Below are positions 9,927 to 22,960 of a stretch of DNA of 64,000 nt, one piece after another. Under the pieces are notes generated by a model, which did not search any database, had not been told where the DNA came from, and saw nothing but the letters and a program-made list of their open reading frames with translations. Source of the stretch: Cynocephalus volans (Eukaryota; Chordata; Mammalia; Dermoptera; Cynocephalidae); the NCBI RefSeq assembly GCF_027409185.1, contig NC_084468.1:100068001-100132000 (forward strand), given 5' to 3'. Made by a program: the position numbers and the translations under genes. Within the stretch, counting starts at the first letter, position 1, and the number at the start of each line of letters is the position of its first letter.

Positions 9927-11041
9927 TGTTGGATACTAGCTTTAGTCAGATCCCACAGGGAAGCTCAGGGATAGCTCTCGAAAGGATAATTTATAATCAT
10001 ATCCCGAGGGAGTGGGGAAAGAACGGCATATGCAACTGGTCACGATGGCTCCTATTTACCCAAGGACAATTCTCTGGATAAAGGGGTCCCTGTTAACTCT
10101 TATCAGCCAATCCTCACATCACCTGGGAAATGGGTACGCTAGCTGGTAACAGGGAACTAGGCAGAGCACCAATTGCATCCACTATAGTCCCCCCTTGTCC
10201 AAGTGCTTGTCCTATTAAGCTCAACCCATCCAGGTACACCTTCTCCCAGACTCTGATTAGTAACAATTCCTGAGGCAACTTTTAAGAGGAGAGTTAATAG
10301 GTTGAACTAAAGCATAGTTCCTTATGCTTTAGTTGGTCCTGACATCACTACTGATATTTAACATCTCCTTCCTTCATGTTATAATCTTCATGTTAGATTC
10401 CCTTCTGCTTTGGCTAGTACTGCTTGTCTATGTGACCTGCTTGTGGGGTGAACCCAGATCCTCATCACTCATTGTGAAGCCCTGGTTACTACATCTTTAT
10501 CAGGCTGTAGTTGCTGAAGTTGCCTATTTACAGTTTCTGCTGGACATAAGATATCAAGAGCCCACCTGGTAGATCACTTTAGTACCCTAAATATTCCCAT
10601 TTGTCACTATTATTTAGCAGCAGCTCTACATCCTGCTGATGATTAGGTCTAACATCATGCCAGTACAGAAATTCTTTTCTCTGCTCACTTTTCTCTTGGC
10701 ATGAGAAGTCCAAAGTGACCAGGCAGCAGCATACGCATTACATTCAGTGAAATTCTTACTACGTCCCCTGGTAGAAGCATCCCTGCTCTAGAAATTGGGG
10801 TCCCTAGATCCACATAGTCTAAAGATATGGGGAATGAAGCATGAATTCCCCAGATGAATTACAGAGACTTGTGGTGGGTAGGGCCATCCTTGCTTTTACA
10901 CTTTGTGTGGAGAACAGTCTCTAAGGTGGTCTCCTGTGATCTCTGCCTACTATCACTCATGTCTTTGTGTGATCTCCATTGAGTGTGGTTAGGGCCTGTG
11001 ACTTGCTTCTAACTAATAGAATATGGTGACGTGATATAATG

Positions 11042-11479
11042 TGTTTTCATTTCCTAGGACTGATGTAACAAATTACCACAAACTGGGTGGCTTAAAACAA
11101 CAGAAATTTATTGTTTCACAGTTCTGGAGGCCTGACATCTGAAATCAAGATGTCAGCAGGGCCATGCTGCTTCTGAAACCTATAGAGGAGAATCCTTCTT
11201 TGTCTCTTCTGGTGGTTGTTGGCAATCCTCGGCATTTCTTGGTTTGTAATTTTATCCCTCCGATTTCTGCCTCCTTCATCACATGCACATTTTCTCTTCA
11301 TGTCTCTATGTCTTCAAGTGGCCTTCCTGTAAGGACAAGAGTTACTGATTTTACATACTTAGGCAGTATGACCTTATCTTAACTAATCACATCTACAAAG
11401 CTCCTCTTTCCAAATAAGGCTACATTCTGAGGTTCTTGGTGAACATGAATTTGGGGAGGACACTATTCAACCCAGTACA
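11042..11479 (-). mobile_element. nested MaLR LTR, minus strand
   Basis: On the plus strand it begins with tgttttcatttcctagg and the 'ttaccacaaactgggtggctta' block, and it ends with 'tgaatttggggaggacac' and caacccagtaca. This is the reverse complement of an MLT1/MST-type LTR, which reads 'tgtactgggttgaat...' at its 5' end. TG and CA termini are retained. It sits inside the older LTR at 10906-12345. Confidence 0.7.
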
Positions 11480-11705
11480 GATGTCATTTCTGTGACTGAC
11501 TGTACTAGAGAGATTCTCCTTGGTGGCTTGATGAAGTAAGCAGCAGTTTTGGGAAAGCCCAAGTGGCCAAGTGGCAAAAAACTGTGAACAGCCTCTAGGA
11601 CCTGTGAGAGACTTCTAAGAACTAAAGGCACCAGCAGACAGCCAGCAAGAAGCTAGAGACCTGAGTCTTACCACCACAGGAAATGAATTCTGACAACCGA
11701 GTGAA

Positions 11706-12157
11706 TGTTATGGATTGAATTGTATCCGCAGAAAGTATATATTTAAGTTCTAACAGCCAGTATCTCAGAATGTGATGTTATTTGAAAATAGGTTAATTGC
11801 AGCTGTAATTAGTTAAGATAATATCATACTGGAGCAGGGAAGGAACCTTAATCCAATATGATTGATGTCCTTATAAGAAGAGACAATCACAGGGAGAAGA
11901 TGGCTATGTGAGGACAGAAGAAGAAACTGGAGTAATGCGTGTATATACAAGCCAAGAAATGCCAGGTATTACTGGCAATCGCCAGAAGCTAGAAGAGCAA
12001 AGAATGACTTTCCTCTGTTGGTTTCAGAGGCAGCATCATCCTACTGACATCTTGATTGCAGATGTCTAGTTTTTAGAATTGTGAAACACTAAATTTCTGT
12101 TGTTTTAAGCCACCCAGTTTGTAGGATTTTGTTATGGCAGCCCTAGGAACTAATACG
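11706..12157 (+). mobile_element. nested MLT1-type LTR, plus strand
   Basis: It opens with tgttatggattgaattgtat and has 'ccttaatccaatatgattg', 'gtccttataagaagag', 'ttctgttgttttaagccac' and 'ccctaggaactaatac', the standard MLT1 landmarks in order. It is the second insertion into the older LTR. Confidence 0.8.
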
Positions 12158-12599
12158 GTAAGCTTTGAAACAGATTCTCCCCCGGACAAGCCTCCAGGTG
12201 AGTATGCAGACTAGCTAATGCCTTGATTGAAGCCTTGTGTAAGACCCAGCTAAGCTTGCCCAGAGTCCTAACCACAGAAACTGTGTGTCATTTGAAGCAG
12301 TTAAGCTTGTGGTAACTTGTTACACAGCAATTCTGGACCTAAGTCTGCAACTGGTGACATAGAATGTTCATTTTTTAAAATATGTGTAACTCATTCTGAA
12401 GGTTGATGTCCCATTATCAAGTCATGTTACCTCCAAGCTGTTGCCTCCACTGTACCTTCAGAAGGTTGACAACTTCTAAATGATGTGGTTTGTGGTAGAT
12501 CCAGCAGATCACACAGGATACCTGCGTTGTAGGGTGGTCTCTTGGTCCACAGCAATGTTTTAAGGATCTCTTCTTTGTGGTTCATATAGTGGCAACCCT

Positions 12600-13017
12600 T
12601 GTGATAAGGATTGTGTCCCCCAGGTTTTACATATTAGTAGCTTGATTCCCACTGTGACTGCTAAGAGGATGGGAAATCCTATTCTGGTAATTGAAAGGTG
12701 GGGCCTTGAAGGTGTGATTAGATTCTGAGGACCATGCCTAGTGAATGGATTAATAATGGTGGTCATGGGTGTGGTTCTGAAGTCTTTAAAAAGGAGAGAG
12801 CATGAGGAACTCTCTCTCTATCTCTGCTCAGCCATTTTCTGCCATGTGAGACCCCTGCATTGCCGGAAATCTACCAACAAAGAAGACCCTCACCAGATGT
12901 GTTCCCTGGACTTTGGACTTCCCAGCCTCTGAAACTGTAAGCAATAAATTTCATTTTCTTAATAAATCACCCAATTTCAGGTATTTCTGTTATAAGCAAC
13001 AGAAACAGACTAATACA
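12600..13017 (+). mobile_element. MST/MLT1-type MaLR solo LTR
   Basis: Landmarks are 'gtgtcccccagg', 'gaaaggtggggccttga', 'gccatgtgaga', 'gacttcccagcctctgaaactg', the polyadenylation block 'gcaataaattt' and 'ttataagcaacagaaacagac'. It ends in taataca. It shares its layout with the copies at 35390-35841 and 55505-55909. Confidence 0.75.
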
Positions 13018-15420
13018 CATTGGATAGTGGTGCTGGCTGAGAAATTGATCAAGGAAGGCAAACTCACATGCAGAATATGTGTCAAACTTTATCAATATGA
13101 CTCTTTGCCTTTCCAGAGTAGAAGTCTGATATAATCAACTTGCCAACAACTGACTGGTTGGTCTCCTTGGAGTATGATACAATTTGAGGACATCAGTGTT
13201 GGTTTCTTTTTCTGGTATATCAGACATCCAGCAGTGGTAGTGATACAAAGATCAAGCTTGTGTTGATGGGCCATGCACACTGTTGGATCTTCATTTTATT
13301 TACTCTGGGCTATTTATTTCAAGAGCCATCTCTGCAGCATAGTAGAATCAATTTCTGGAGCTCTGACTAAAATGTAAACCCCACATAATGACAGATTCTC
13401 TTCTGTCTAGCTCTACCCTTGACAAACAGCCTAAATATCTACTCCTAGACATTCTCTTCTCATTCATGCCAATACATAGAGGCTGAATTTTTAAACTTTA
13501 TTGTCAGTTAGTCATTGGTATGATCTGCAGCAAGAATCAACATAGCCTCCTGAGCTACTTGGCTTCCATTTGGCTGAAGTTAATTCTTTCAAGAAGGGGA
13601 AGCTGACATCATTCCCGGTACTGGGAGCATTTCTAAAGCATTCATAGAAACAACTTTATTCCTTTATATACTCACTTATTTGTTTATGTAATATTTATTT
13701 AAATTGCATCATTACAATGGCAGTTGAAATGATGTAATGTATCTTGGAACAAGTACAACTAGTTCTTGGTAAGCATATGATTCAACTGGTAGAAGCAATA
13801 GAACACAGCATAACAGAGATTAGCCCTCTGGCCAAATGCATTTAACGAGTTAGTATATTTTATATTGTCTATTAATCTGTAGAGTAAGTTATCTAGAGGT
13901 TAAGAGACCATCTGTAGTACTCTTGTCTTACTGTACTGGAAAATGAGAGGAGTGTTCTGGCCTGACCTTTCCCTGGCTAAACCAGACTTTTATATCTTAA
14001 GGTCCCACGTATACTAAAAGGATAACTCTTACTTAACACAGAACATTCCAAGGTCTTTTAAATTTTATTTTTCCCCATAGTTATAATTTTCAAATTTATT
14101 CTTTATTTGTTTACTAACTTATTTAGTTAGCTCTGGGACCTTTTTTTCCCCACTCAAAATCTTATAAACAATGATTATAAGTTTGAAAGAAAATAATCAG
14201 AAAGAAAATTCTGATTAAAAAAGGGTCCTCAAGTGCCATTTATTATGATTCTCATTTGCCAAAGAAAGTGACCACAAAGGTACAGTTACAAGGAATTCAG
14301 TTTGAATACTACTGTAAAAAAAAAAAAAAGTAGCCTTCTTTCTTAAATAAGTTATATTTTGGTTTTGTCTGTATAATATGCTTTTTATAGGTTCAGATCT
14401 TTAATACCAAGGGACCTTTTAAAAAATAAACTGTGGCACTGGGGGATGACTGTCCGCTAGAAATCTTTGAGTAATTTCTCACTACCTTAACTTCTAATTT
14501 GAATACAAAAATAACCACAGAAGAATAACCAATCTTTTTCTATGTGGACTTTATAGTGCTGTCTGCAGCAGCTTTCTTTTTAAACTAAGTGTTCCTCTTT
14601 TAACTCTGGCCTTGAAAGCTCAATATAAATGTCATAAAAATTAGTGGCTTCAAGGGTTGGAATCTGTGTGCTCTAGATCGTCAAAGTCTTTTAGGTCTAA
14701 GACTAAGAGTATTTTAAACCTTTACACTCAGATGGCCACAACTTTGGCTGTAGCAAAATTGGATTATTACACCATGTAATGAAAATAATAAGAAAGGAAT
14801 ATCTGTGAATTGTTGTTAAAGATTTGTTGCAGGAGACAGCATTTGAGAAAATCTTCTAGCTTTAGACTCACAGGATTTTCAAGCTATAAAGGGAAATCTT
14901 TGAATAGAAATCTTTGATTCACCAGAGGTAGTAAGTGACCTGGCAACATAGTTGGTAAATGGTACAAACTACAAACTGCCTTAGGTCTTATTTTAGTGCT
15001 CTTTCCTTGATGCAAATGGCCCTCATCTTTTGTTGTTGTTCTCTTTTTCTTGGTCTCTTCTGTAAATATAAGGAAAATAATGAATCCAGTGCCTGAAAAA
15101 ATGCATGTGTTCAAACACATACCAAAGTTTAAGTGTAACATCATCCGGCTAGAATCTTAATTTATTTGTCTGTGGATTCCAGTTTGAGGATGAGAGATGA
15201 CTTTTCCTCTTCAACAAGCCTGTGAAAGAGCAGAATATTATAAATTCAGTCTATTTTTAGTAAGATATATGGTGCTAAGCCATTTAAGTAATGTAGGAGG
15301 TGCACAGTTTCCCTGGGCTTGAGTTATAGGACACTGGGTTTCCAGATGCTCATTGAGGTCTGAGGCCCCCTCCTCTGGGCTTTCCCCTTTTTTCTAACTG
15401 CTGCCAGTTAGACCTATTTT
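13018..15420. other. unassigned intergenic sequence
   Basis: I see no gene or named repeat over about 2.4 kb. An A-run lies at 14317-14330. The short open frames have no family character. Some of this may be very old repeat beyond recognition by eye. Confidence 0.45.
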
Positions 15421-15430
15421 GAGCACCAAC

Positions 15431-16078
15431 ATGGGGAAAATAAGACAAGGGGCTGGCTTATGCAAATCCAGTGGCTGGACATGCTCAATAGAGAGCACAG
15501 AATATTCTTGAATATTCCTGGTGCCTGTGATAGGGTCCAACCAATGAATATGCTCCAGGAAGAGACCAACTGAACATATGCAAGACTAAATGTTGCATAA
15601 CTGGGAACCACTCCCTTAACTGAATATTCATTAGATATAGAATCTATAAAAGCCACATCCCAGCAGAAGGCAGGGTTGTTGCTCACTTCCCTGGAGGCAA
15701 CCCACACTTTGCTGGCTGAGGTGTATATACTTTACTTTGCATAGAACTTGTTTTCAGCAAGTGGTTGCTCACTCTCTTGAGCCAGCCTGCACTTTGTTCT
15801 GAATTTTAAGTATATTTTTCTTGCTTTTGCGTTAGACTTGATGTCTGTACCAAACTTACTTTTGTGTTAAACTTGGTGTTGGCCTTGCTTAGTCTCTGGA
15901 ACAATGTCACACTCTCTCTGTGGAACCTGTATTTTTTATCTTTTATATTAAACTTGTTCTCACTGTCTACTGTGACTCCGCCCTTGAATTCTTTCCTGTG
16001 GTGGAGTCAAGAACCTGGTAAGAGGACAGGGTGGGTTGAGGCTGACTATCAGGCCCCCTGGACCCTACCTCCAACATC
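15431..16078 (+). mobile_element. class I (ERV1-like) LTR with leader remnant
   Basis: A CCAAT box (15541-15545) and a TATAAAA box (15645-15651) precede a T-rich R/U5-like region. The 3' part has 'cttgaattctttcctgtgg', a block I associate with class I LTR ends, followed by a short GC-rich leader-like segment to about 16078. The orientation is therefore plus. The ends are not fixed by a target-site duplication. Confidence 0.55.
15645..15651 (+). promoter_or_regulatory. TATA box of the LTR
   Basis: TATAAAA lies about 100 bases downstream of a CCAAT motif within the LTR. Present activity is unknown. Confidence 0.5.
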
Positions 16079-16500
16079 ATAAGGGCACTTGCTTTTCTGC
16101 ATTAGAAAAAAGTAAGGTGCAGTCTTGGTGGTCAAAATTCACATATCTACAGGGATCAAGCAAGCAGTACTACAAATGAGATCAGCAGCTCAAGAATAAA
16201 ATAATAGAGTTAGTTACTTTCATTGTAACCATGCTTAACACTTACCTAGGCATATTATCTTAAAGTTTTGCCAAAAAGGATACTCTAAAAATCCCCTAAA
16301 ACAATGAAAAAGTGCAGCTTAACTCTCTCACAGATGTCTTTAAAAAGTAGTTACAAAAACAGTTGAAGATTGAAAAATAATTTTGCAACCTAAGGTTGAT
16401 AGTCCGTTAATGAAATAATCATAGCTATAAGTGAATTCATCAAGTCAGAAATATAGTAAATTTAGTAAACTATGGTCAGGCAATAGGAAGTGATGACAAT
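16079..16500. other. unassigned intergenic sequence
   Basis: AT-rich sequence without a recognisable gene or repeat. Confidence 0.4.
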
Positions 16501-16960
16501 GTAAAATTAGGGGGGGAAGCAAAATAATGATAGATAGAAGGAAAAACTAAAACTGAACAAATATTCACAACTATAATCCAAGAAAATTGTCCTGAAATTA
16601 AAGAAAGTTTCTATCTATAAATTGAAAAGGCACATCATGTACCCAGAAATATTCACACAAAATTCTTAACACTGAAATACAGCCTAGTCAAACCATTGGA
16701 CATTACAGTTAAGGGATAAGAATCCTTTGGACAACCAGGTGGAAAGAACAATTACATATAAAGAAAAATAAATTAGGTAGGCATTAAACTTCTCTGAAAC
16801 ATTCAGTGTCAGAAGACAGTGGAGTAGCACTTAAAGGATATTTAAGAAGAAAAAAAATGAGTCAAGAGTTTTATATCCAGCAAGTTGTTTGTTACATATA
16901 AATAAGAACTGAGGAATTATTATTCACAGGAGCGTTTCCTGAGAAAACTAAAAACCAAGC
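16500..16960 (+). mobile_element. L1/HAL1-like relic, plus strand
   Basis: The blocks 'cagaagacagtggag' and 'gttttatatccagcaa' in an A-rich context resemble the 5' part of ancient L1M or HAL1 elements. No frame survives, and the limits are approximate. Confidence 0.4.
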
Positions 16961-17849
16961 TCTCTCTTTCAACCCTTGGAAGATTTCACTCCACTCTCTT
17001 CTTGATTGCATGGTTTTTGAAGATAGTTTGAGATAATTTTTATCCTTCCTTTTCTACTGGTAAGGTTTTTTTGGTTTGGTTTGGTTTCCTTCTGGCTTCT
17101 TTAAAGATTTTTGTTTTGTCTTACATTTTCTGCAATTTGAATATATGATATTCCTAGGTATAGGTTTTTGGTATTTATCCTGCTTGGTGTTCTTTGAGCC
17201 TCTTGGATCTGTGGTTTGGTATCTGTCATTAATTTTGGAAAATTCTCAGTCATTATTGCTACAAACATACTCTGTTGTTCTTTCTCTTCTTCTGGTATTC
17301 TCATTATATGTGTAATTCACCTTTTATAATATTTTCATAGTTCTTGGATATTCTGTTCCACATTTTTTATTCTTTTTTCTTTTTGCAGTTTAGTTTTGGA
17401 GGTTTCTATTGACATTTCTTGAAGCTCACTGATTGTTTCCTCAGTTGTGTCTGTGAGTGAGTAATCTTTATTTCTGCTATAGCATTTTTTTATTTCTATC
17501 ATTGCCTTTTGATGCTTAGAGTTTCCATCTCTCTGCTTACATTACTCAACTGTTCCTGCATGTCATCAACTTTTTCTGTTAGAGGTCTTAGCATGTTAAT
17601 TATAGTTGCTTAAAATTCCCAGTCTGATAATTCTGACATCTCTGCCAAATCTGAGTCTGGTTCTGGTGCATTTTTTTTTCTTTTAGTACACTTTGTAATT
17701 TTTTTTGGAAAGACAGACATAGATAAAAGGAACTGGGGTAAATAGGTCTTTAGTGTGACACTTTATGTTTGTATGGCTAGGAGTTAGGCTGTATTTACTA
17801 ATTGCTGTAGTTGTAGGTGTTAGAAGCTAAAATTTCCTCTGGTGTTCTT
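16961..17849 (-). mobile_element. ancient L1M-type relic, antisense
   Basis: T-rich sequence with 'gatattcctaggtataggtttttgg', 'ttggaaaattctcagtcatt', 'cagtctgataattctgacatctctgcc' and 'gctaggagttaggctg'. This is a familiar antisense L1M 5'-region signature in mammals. The open frame at 17076-17315 is a by-product of this sequence. Confidence 0.55.
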
Positions 17850-18060
17850 TTTTTTTTATTTACTTCTATTTTTTATTTTACTTCTCAATATACATTATAG
17901 TTGATTTTTGTGACCCCTTACCCGTTCCTCTTCCCCCCCCTCCCCTTTGTTGTTTTTTTGTTTCCCCTGTTGTCTGGGTTTCCCTAGAGACTTCTTTTTT
18001 ACATAAGGTCTATGACATGCAGTTCTTTCAGATGTATTCTATTGTTAATTACAGGAGTTC
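17850..18060 (-). mobile_element. 5'-truncated L1 3' end, minus strand
   Basis: A T-run (17850-17860) is followed by sequence whose reverse complement has a G-rich tract (opposite 17932-17948) and 'caactataatgtatattgag', ending in A-rich sequence. That matches the layout of the L1 3' end at 48040-48236. It interrupts the older L1M relic. Confidence 0.55.
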
Positions 18061-18600
18061 CTGGCACTGATTCCAGCAGAGGTTGCTGCTCATGGGCTTT
18101 TGCTTTGATAAGCTGTTATTCTCATAATCCACCTGTCTGTCTCAAGGACTGGTAGTAATCATTGAATATATTTATTCAGATCTAATAACAAACAGGAATG
18201 ATACAAAAATTAAAACCAGGAAAAGAATGGGAGATAAGGCAGAAAATAAAATAAGCATGGCAATTGCTTTATCTGTAATAAGTTAAAGGTTAGTATTTAA
18301 AGCTAAAATATAATTTGGTAAGAGCATAAACATATGTAACAATAGAAATATAAATATCTAGAGAAATAATACAATAGTCTAAAATTGGGTGAACATGGGG
18401 AAGAAGCAGCCACCTTTATTGTTGCTTATTGCAAAGAACAAACCGGTATTACACTTTTTTTTATTACAAAAAAGTAAGATTATAACTAAAGATAACCACG
18501 AGAATTAAAATACAAACCTTCCTAAATATAAAAAAACTCATTTTTTAAAAGACAGAGAATTTAGGGCTTCACAAATTTTTCATGAAAAGCAGCACTTACT
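18061..18600. other. unassigned AT-rich sequence, possibly L1-derived
   Basis: A-rich on the plus strand, without motifs that I can place. It lies between two antisense L1 blocks. Confidence 0.35.
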
Positions 18601-19990
18601 GTGCATCTCAGATTTTGCTATTTAGCATTTCCATTTCCATTATTGTTTTCTAGTATTTAAAATGTGTATTACATTTTCTTTTTCCTTTTTTTTGTTGTTT
18701 TTTTTGGGGGGAGGGCTTTGGGTTATTTGGAATAGAGGAGTTTTGCTAAATTCCAAATACACTGGGATTAACTTATTCATCACTTTGTAATTCATTTTTA
18801 ACTTTATTGTGTTGTGATCAGAAAGCATGGGACTGAAAATACATTCTTTAAAATTTGAAGCCTGCTGTTATGTGGTTCATTTTTATGTTTCATGTATGCC
18901 TGAGGAGAGCATATGTGTTATCTCCAACTGATGGATCTAAGTCCATTAAATTAGCCCTGTTAGTCAAGCACGTAAACATTTTCTACTTTTTCTAATCTTT
19001 CTGAAATGTCAATAATCAAAAGAAGTATGTGAAATCTCTCAAAATAATGTGATTTTATCAATTATTCTGCTTAGCTTTCTTGATTTTCTTCATAGATATT
19101 AAAATTATTTTATTAGTTGCATACTACTTAAAATTTTTAAATCTCTCTGGTGAATTAAACTATCACCTTTTCTGTAATAATACTGTCTGTCTCAAGTCTA
19201 TTTTGCCTGACATAATACACACTTCTTTTGTTCTGATTCATATTTGCCTAGTATATTTTATTCCATCCTTTGTTTTTAACATTTCCATAACCTGTTGTTT
19301 TTGTTGTTGTGTTTTGTTTGCTTGGTTGGTTGGCTGATTGGTTTGGTTTGGTTAGTTTTTCTTTAAGAGTATAAGGGCTTTAGATCTCTTTGATTCAGAT
19401 TACCTTATGGGGACTTTATGACACTATTGTGTAGTATTTTAGTTTTTCTTTAAATCTACACATTATGTACTGTTATAATTTTATACAAAAAAAATCTGCT
19501 TTTATTTTTTCCAGTCTGCGCCTTGACTACCTGTTTTCTAAATGATGTCTTTTGGATGTCAAAATTTTCTAATTCTGCTAACGTCCAATTTATCATTTTT
19601 TCCTTTTAATTTTAGTGCTTTTTGAGTTGTATCTAAAAAAATACCTACCACAAGTTCAAAAAATATTCTCCTATATTTTCTTCTAGGAGCCTTATGACTC
19701 CAAATTTTGTATTTAAATCTAAAACCAGTCTCACATTGGTATGTCTATTATATCTTTATAGACAACATAGAGTTGGAACTTATCTTTCTCATCAATTTTT
19801 ATATTAATTTTGACTTTTAATTAGACTGTATATTCCACTAATATTTAATGTAACTATTAATTTGGCTGGATTTATTTCTACTATTTTAGGATTTGGCTTT
19901 GTTCAAACTCTGATTTTTGTTTTTCTGCTTTTCTTTCTATTATTTTAATATTTTTGCGTATTCTGAATAATTTTACATTTCTAAGTGGTT
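18601..19990 (-). mobile_element. ancient L1M-type relic, antisense
   Basis: The succession 'gttgtgatcagaaagcatgg', 'aatctctctggtgaattaaac', 'tctgtctcaagtctattttgcctgac' and 'agacaacatagagttggaact' is the common antisense L1 pattern of mammals. It is heavily diverged, and no coding frame survives. Confidence 0.6.
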
Positions 19991-20199
19991 GCTCTGGGGA
20001 GAACAATATTCATCTTAATGCTTGTACTATCTCATACACACAAAATAAAACCTTGAAATTATAGTGGTCCATTTACATTTCCCTTTCTTTATGAAATGTT
20101 TGTCATAAGTTTCATATCTACATATCTTATAAACACATGAAAATATTATAATTTTTATTCTAAAAATTCTATGTATTTTAAAGAAATTTAGAGAAAAAG

Positions 20200-20584
20200 T
20201 GTATGTATTTTGCCAGATATTGACCACTTCTGATGCTCTTTATTCCTTCCCAAAGATGCATGTTTTCATTAAGAATTTCTTTCTAGCCTCGAAAACATTC
20301 TTTAATATTTCTGGTAATATGAGTATGATGGTGATAAATTCTCTTAATTTTCTGTGTCAAAATGTGTTTTTATTTTATTTCTATTCTTCGAGAACATTTT
20401 TACCAGATAAGAATTGTGGATTAACTATTTTTTCTTCTCATTTCAGCATTTCACCATCGACTCGTTGCCTCCATATCCTGATCAGAAAATTGTTGTCATT
20501 TAAATTATTTCTCTGTATGCAATGGCTGCATTTTTTTCTAGTTGTTTGCAAGTTTTTCTCTTCATGTTTGGCTTTTGATGCTTT
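20200..20584 (-). mobile_element. L1M-type relic, antisense, left part
   Basis: T-rich antisense L1 sequence continues to about 20584, where a GC-richer LTR-like block interrupts it. The open frame 20199-20696 runs across this junction and is not a gene. Confidence 0.45.
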
Positions 20585-21140
20585 GCGTTGCTTCACCCCC
20601 CACGGATTTGTCACCCCACTTCCCCTGGGTGACAGAAATGAAAGGATTACTCAAAGCCCATCTCTTTTGAGCAGTGAGAGGCCCGGAAGTGGTTAATCTC
20701 CCACCGGAACCCTCAAGCAAGAGGGATCCCTTCCTTGGGAAATTAATGCCTAACTGGGTTTCTCTTCCTGCATTTATTTTCCAGAACAGGAAGGTATAGG
20801 AAGGGAACAAAGGTGGGGTTATAGTTTAACAATATAGGCTGGTAACTTTCAGTGAAATAAGCCAGATGACATTCCCGTAGACAATTAAGTGGTCCTATCA
20901 AACAACAGTTTAATCTTAGCAAACATTCCTTCTTACAGCAATTTCTCAGTATCTGTACATAACAATCAGTAACTAGTCTGTCTTTTGAGCCAGAAACCTG
21001 CTGTGCCACAATTCTTATCTTGCAACAGAGACTTATAGCCTGAGGAAAGTTTCCTGTCCTTGCAAGGTCGATATTTGAAATTGCAAGGCTTTGGAAAACC
21101 AGGCCCTGTGAAGTAAATATGCTTTATAGTATATTCCACA
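20585..21140 (-). mobile_element. LTR-like insertion in L1 sequence, minus strand
   Basis: Base composition changes abruptly at both edges, with L1-like T-rich sequence on each side. On the minus strand there is an ACTATAAAGC TATA-like motif near the right end and AATAAA opposite 20775-20780, in the order expected of an LTR. I could not find a clean target-site duplication, and the class is undetermined. Confidence 0.45.
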
Positions 21141-22960
21141 GGTTTTCAGTAGTTTGACTCTGGTTTATCTAAACCTGGTTTCTTTTTTTCTCCTTGTATT
21201 TTTCATCCTTCTTGAGATTTACTGATCTTTTGAATCTGTAAATTTATGTCCTCAACAATCTGTGGGTGGGCATTTTTGGCCATTATTTCTTCAAATATGT
21301 TTCTGCTCTCTCCATTGCACTTTTGGGACTCTAAAAAATGTATAACTTTCTATAAATTTTGTAAGTTTTAAGCCTTTATTTTCTCAAATATTCTTTTTTT
21401 CCTTATTCTTTTTCTCTCTTCTACTCTGGAACTGCAATTACACAAATTACAACTTTTGATATTGTTCCATTTGTCCCATAGGCTCTATTTTTGTTTTTAT
21501 TTTGCTTTGTTTTTTAAATCTTTATGATCTCTTCTTTGAAGCAAATGATTTTAATTAATCTATTTTCAAAGTCACTGGCTCTCCATCCTGTCAATTCCAT
21601 TGTATTGTTAAGGCTTTTCGGTAAAATATTTTATTTCAGATATTGCATCTTTCACTCTAAAATTTCGATTTGACTTTTTTCTATAGTCTCTATTTCTCTC
21701 TTTAGAGTTTCTCTCTCCTTGTTTAAAACATATATTCCTTTATGCCATTAAGCATAATATAATATCCTTTAAAATCCCTTTTTGCTAATTTTATCATTTG
21801 TGCCATCTTAGGGTTGTTATACTTTCATAATCATTTCTCTTAAGAATAGGTCATATTTCTCTGATTCTTCATGTCAAGTGATTATAATTGTATTCTTTCT
21901 GGACATTGTGACTGTTATATTGTAGAAACTCTAAGTTGTATTATATTCTTCTAAAAACTAGATTTTTGTTTGTTTGGGTTTGGTTTTCTTTAATTTGATT
22001 TGTTGTTTGGCTGATTTAACAGACTATTAAATTTGTTGGGCAACATCTTGTAGGTGGCAGATCAAATTTCAGTATAATTAGATGTACTGGGATGCTTGGA
22101 ATCTGCCTCCATGCGGGTAGTTTAATATTCAGCCACAGATTTGGGAAGTTTATAAATAGAATTGGGGTACTTCTTCTTTACCTCACTACTTTCTGGTGAT
22201 ATCTCCAGATATCTATTCAGCAGCTTTGGTTGCCCCAAGCTCAGGCCTCTTGTTCTTCAAACCAGAAAGACTACAGGTATTCCATAAAAGTTGTAACCAT
22301 GCCACATGGTATAGACTGTCTGCCCTCAGGCTAGATGTCCTGAAAGTAGCAAACTCATCCAGGCACTAAGGGCAATCTGATAGGAGTTTACTGGGCTATT
22401 ACCAAGGAGTGAATTTCTGCATACAATTACAAAAGATAACTTTGTTGTGTATAAAATTATAATTCAACAGTTATTTTCTGACAGCATGTTAAAAATATCG
22501 TCTTTCCTCTGGTTTCCATTGTTGTTATAGAGAAATCTGCTGTCAAATTGTCTTTTGTCTCTGATTGTTCTTAGTATCTTCTCTTGTCTGATCTTCTGGA
22601 GACTTACTATAATGTATAAATGTGTCAATTGGTTCATGTTTATTCTGCTTTCTATATATTGGGTTTCATGGGCTTCAGAATTTATGCTTTTTATCAGTTT
22701 TGAAAAATTCTTATCCTTTATCTCTTTAAATAATGCCTTTTCTTTTTTCTCTTTTCTTTCCTTCTGGGACTCCAATTAGAACTATGCTATAACTTTTAAT
22801 TCTCTCCTTCTGACACCTTCTGTTTATATTCTCTGTCTCTTTCTCTCTCAGCTGCCTATGAGGTGATTTTATCAGAAATATTTTCTACTATACTAATTTA
22901 CTATTGAGTTGTGTTTATTTGGCTATTTAATACAATTACTTAGGGTTTGTTAACAATATT
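21141..22960 (-). mobile_element. ancient L1M-type relic, antisense, right part
   Basis: Repeated landmarks such as 'ttattctttttctctcttctac', 'tctgctgtcaaattgtcttttg' and 'cttctgggactccaattagaac' match the antisense L1M 5' region. The same blocks occur more than once, so several overlapping L1 relics are likely. Confidence 0.55.

Larger units (their letters stand above)
9640..10900 (-). mobile_element. possible old LTR/retrovirus remnant, split by a SINE
   Basis: The plus strand carries 'caaataatttattaagaag', which on the minus strand gives an AATAAA-containing block like an LTR R region, followed by several hundred bases of moderately GC-rich sequence without a clear coding frame. The class is not determinable by eye, and the limits are approximate. 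Confidence 0.3.
10906..12345 (+). mobile_element. MLT1-type LTR split twice by younger LTRs
   Basis: Three pieces (10906-11041, 11480-11705 and 12158-12345) form one colinear MLT1-type LTR. The first starts near tgtggagaacagtctctaagg and contains 'gggcctgtgacttgcttctaac'. The second has 'gacagccagcaagaagctag' and 'atgaattctgacaacc'. The third has 'accacagaaactgtg' and the 'gtggtaacttgttacacagcaa' terminus. The order and the absence of overlaps show that the two intervening LTRs were inserted into it. Confidence 0.7.

Noticed and set aside
20199..20696. 165-codon plus-strand frame
   Set aside because: It crosses from antisense L1 sequence into an LTR-like block and matches no family.
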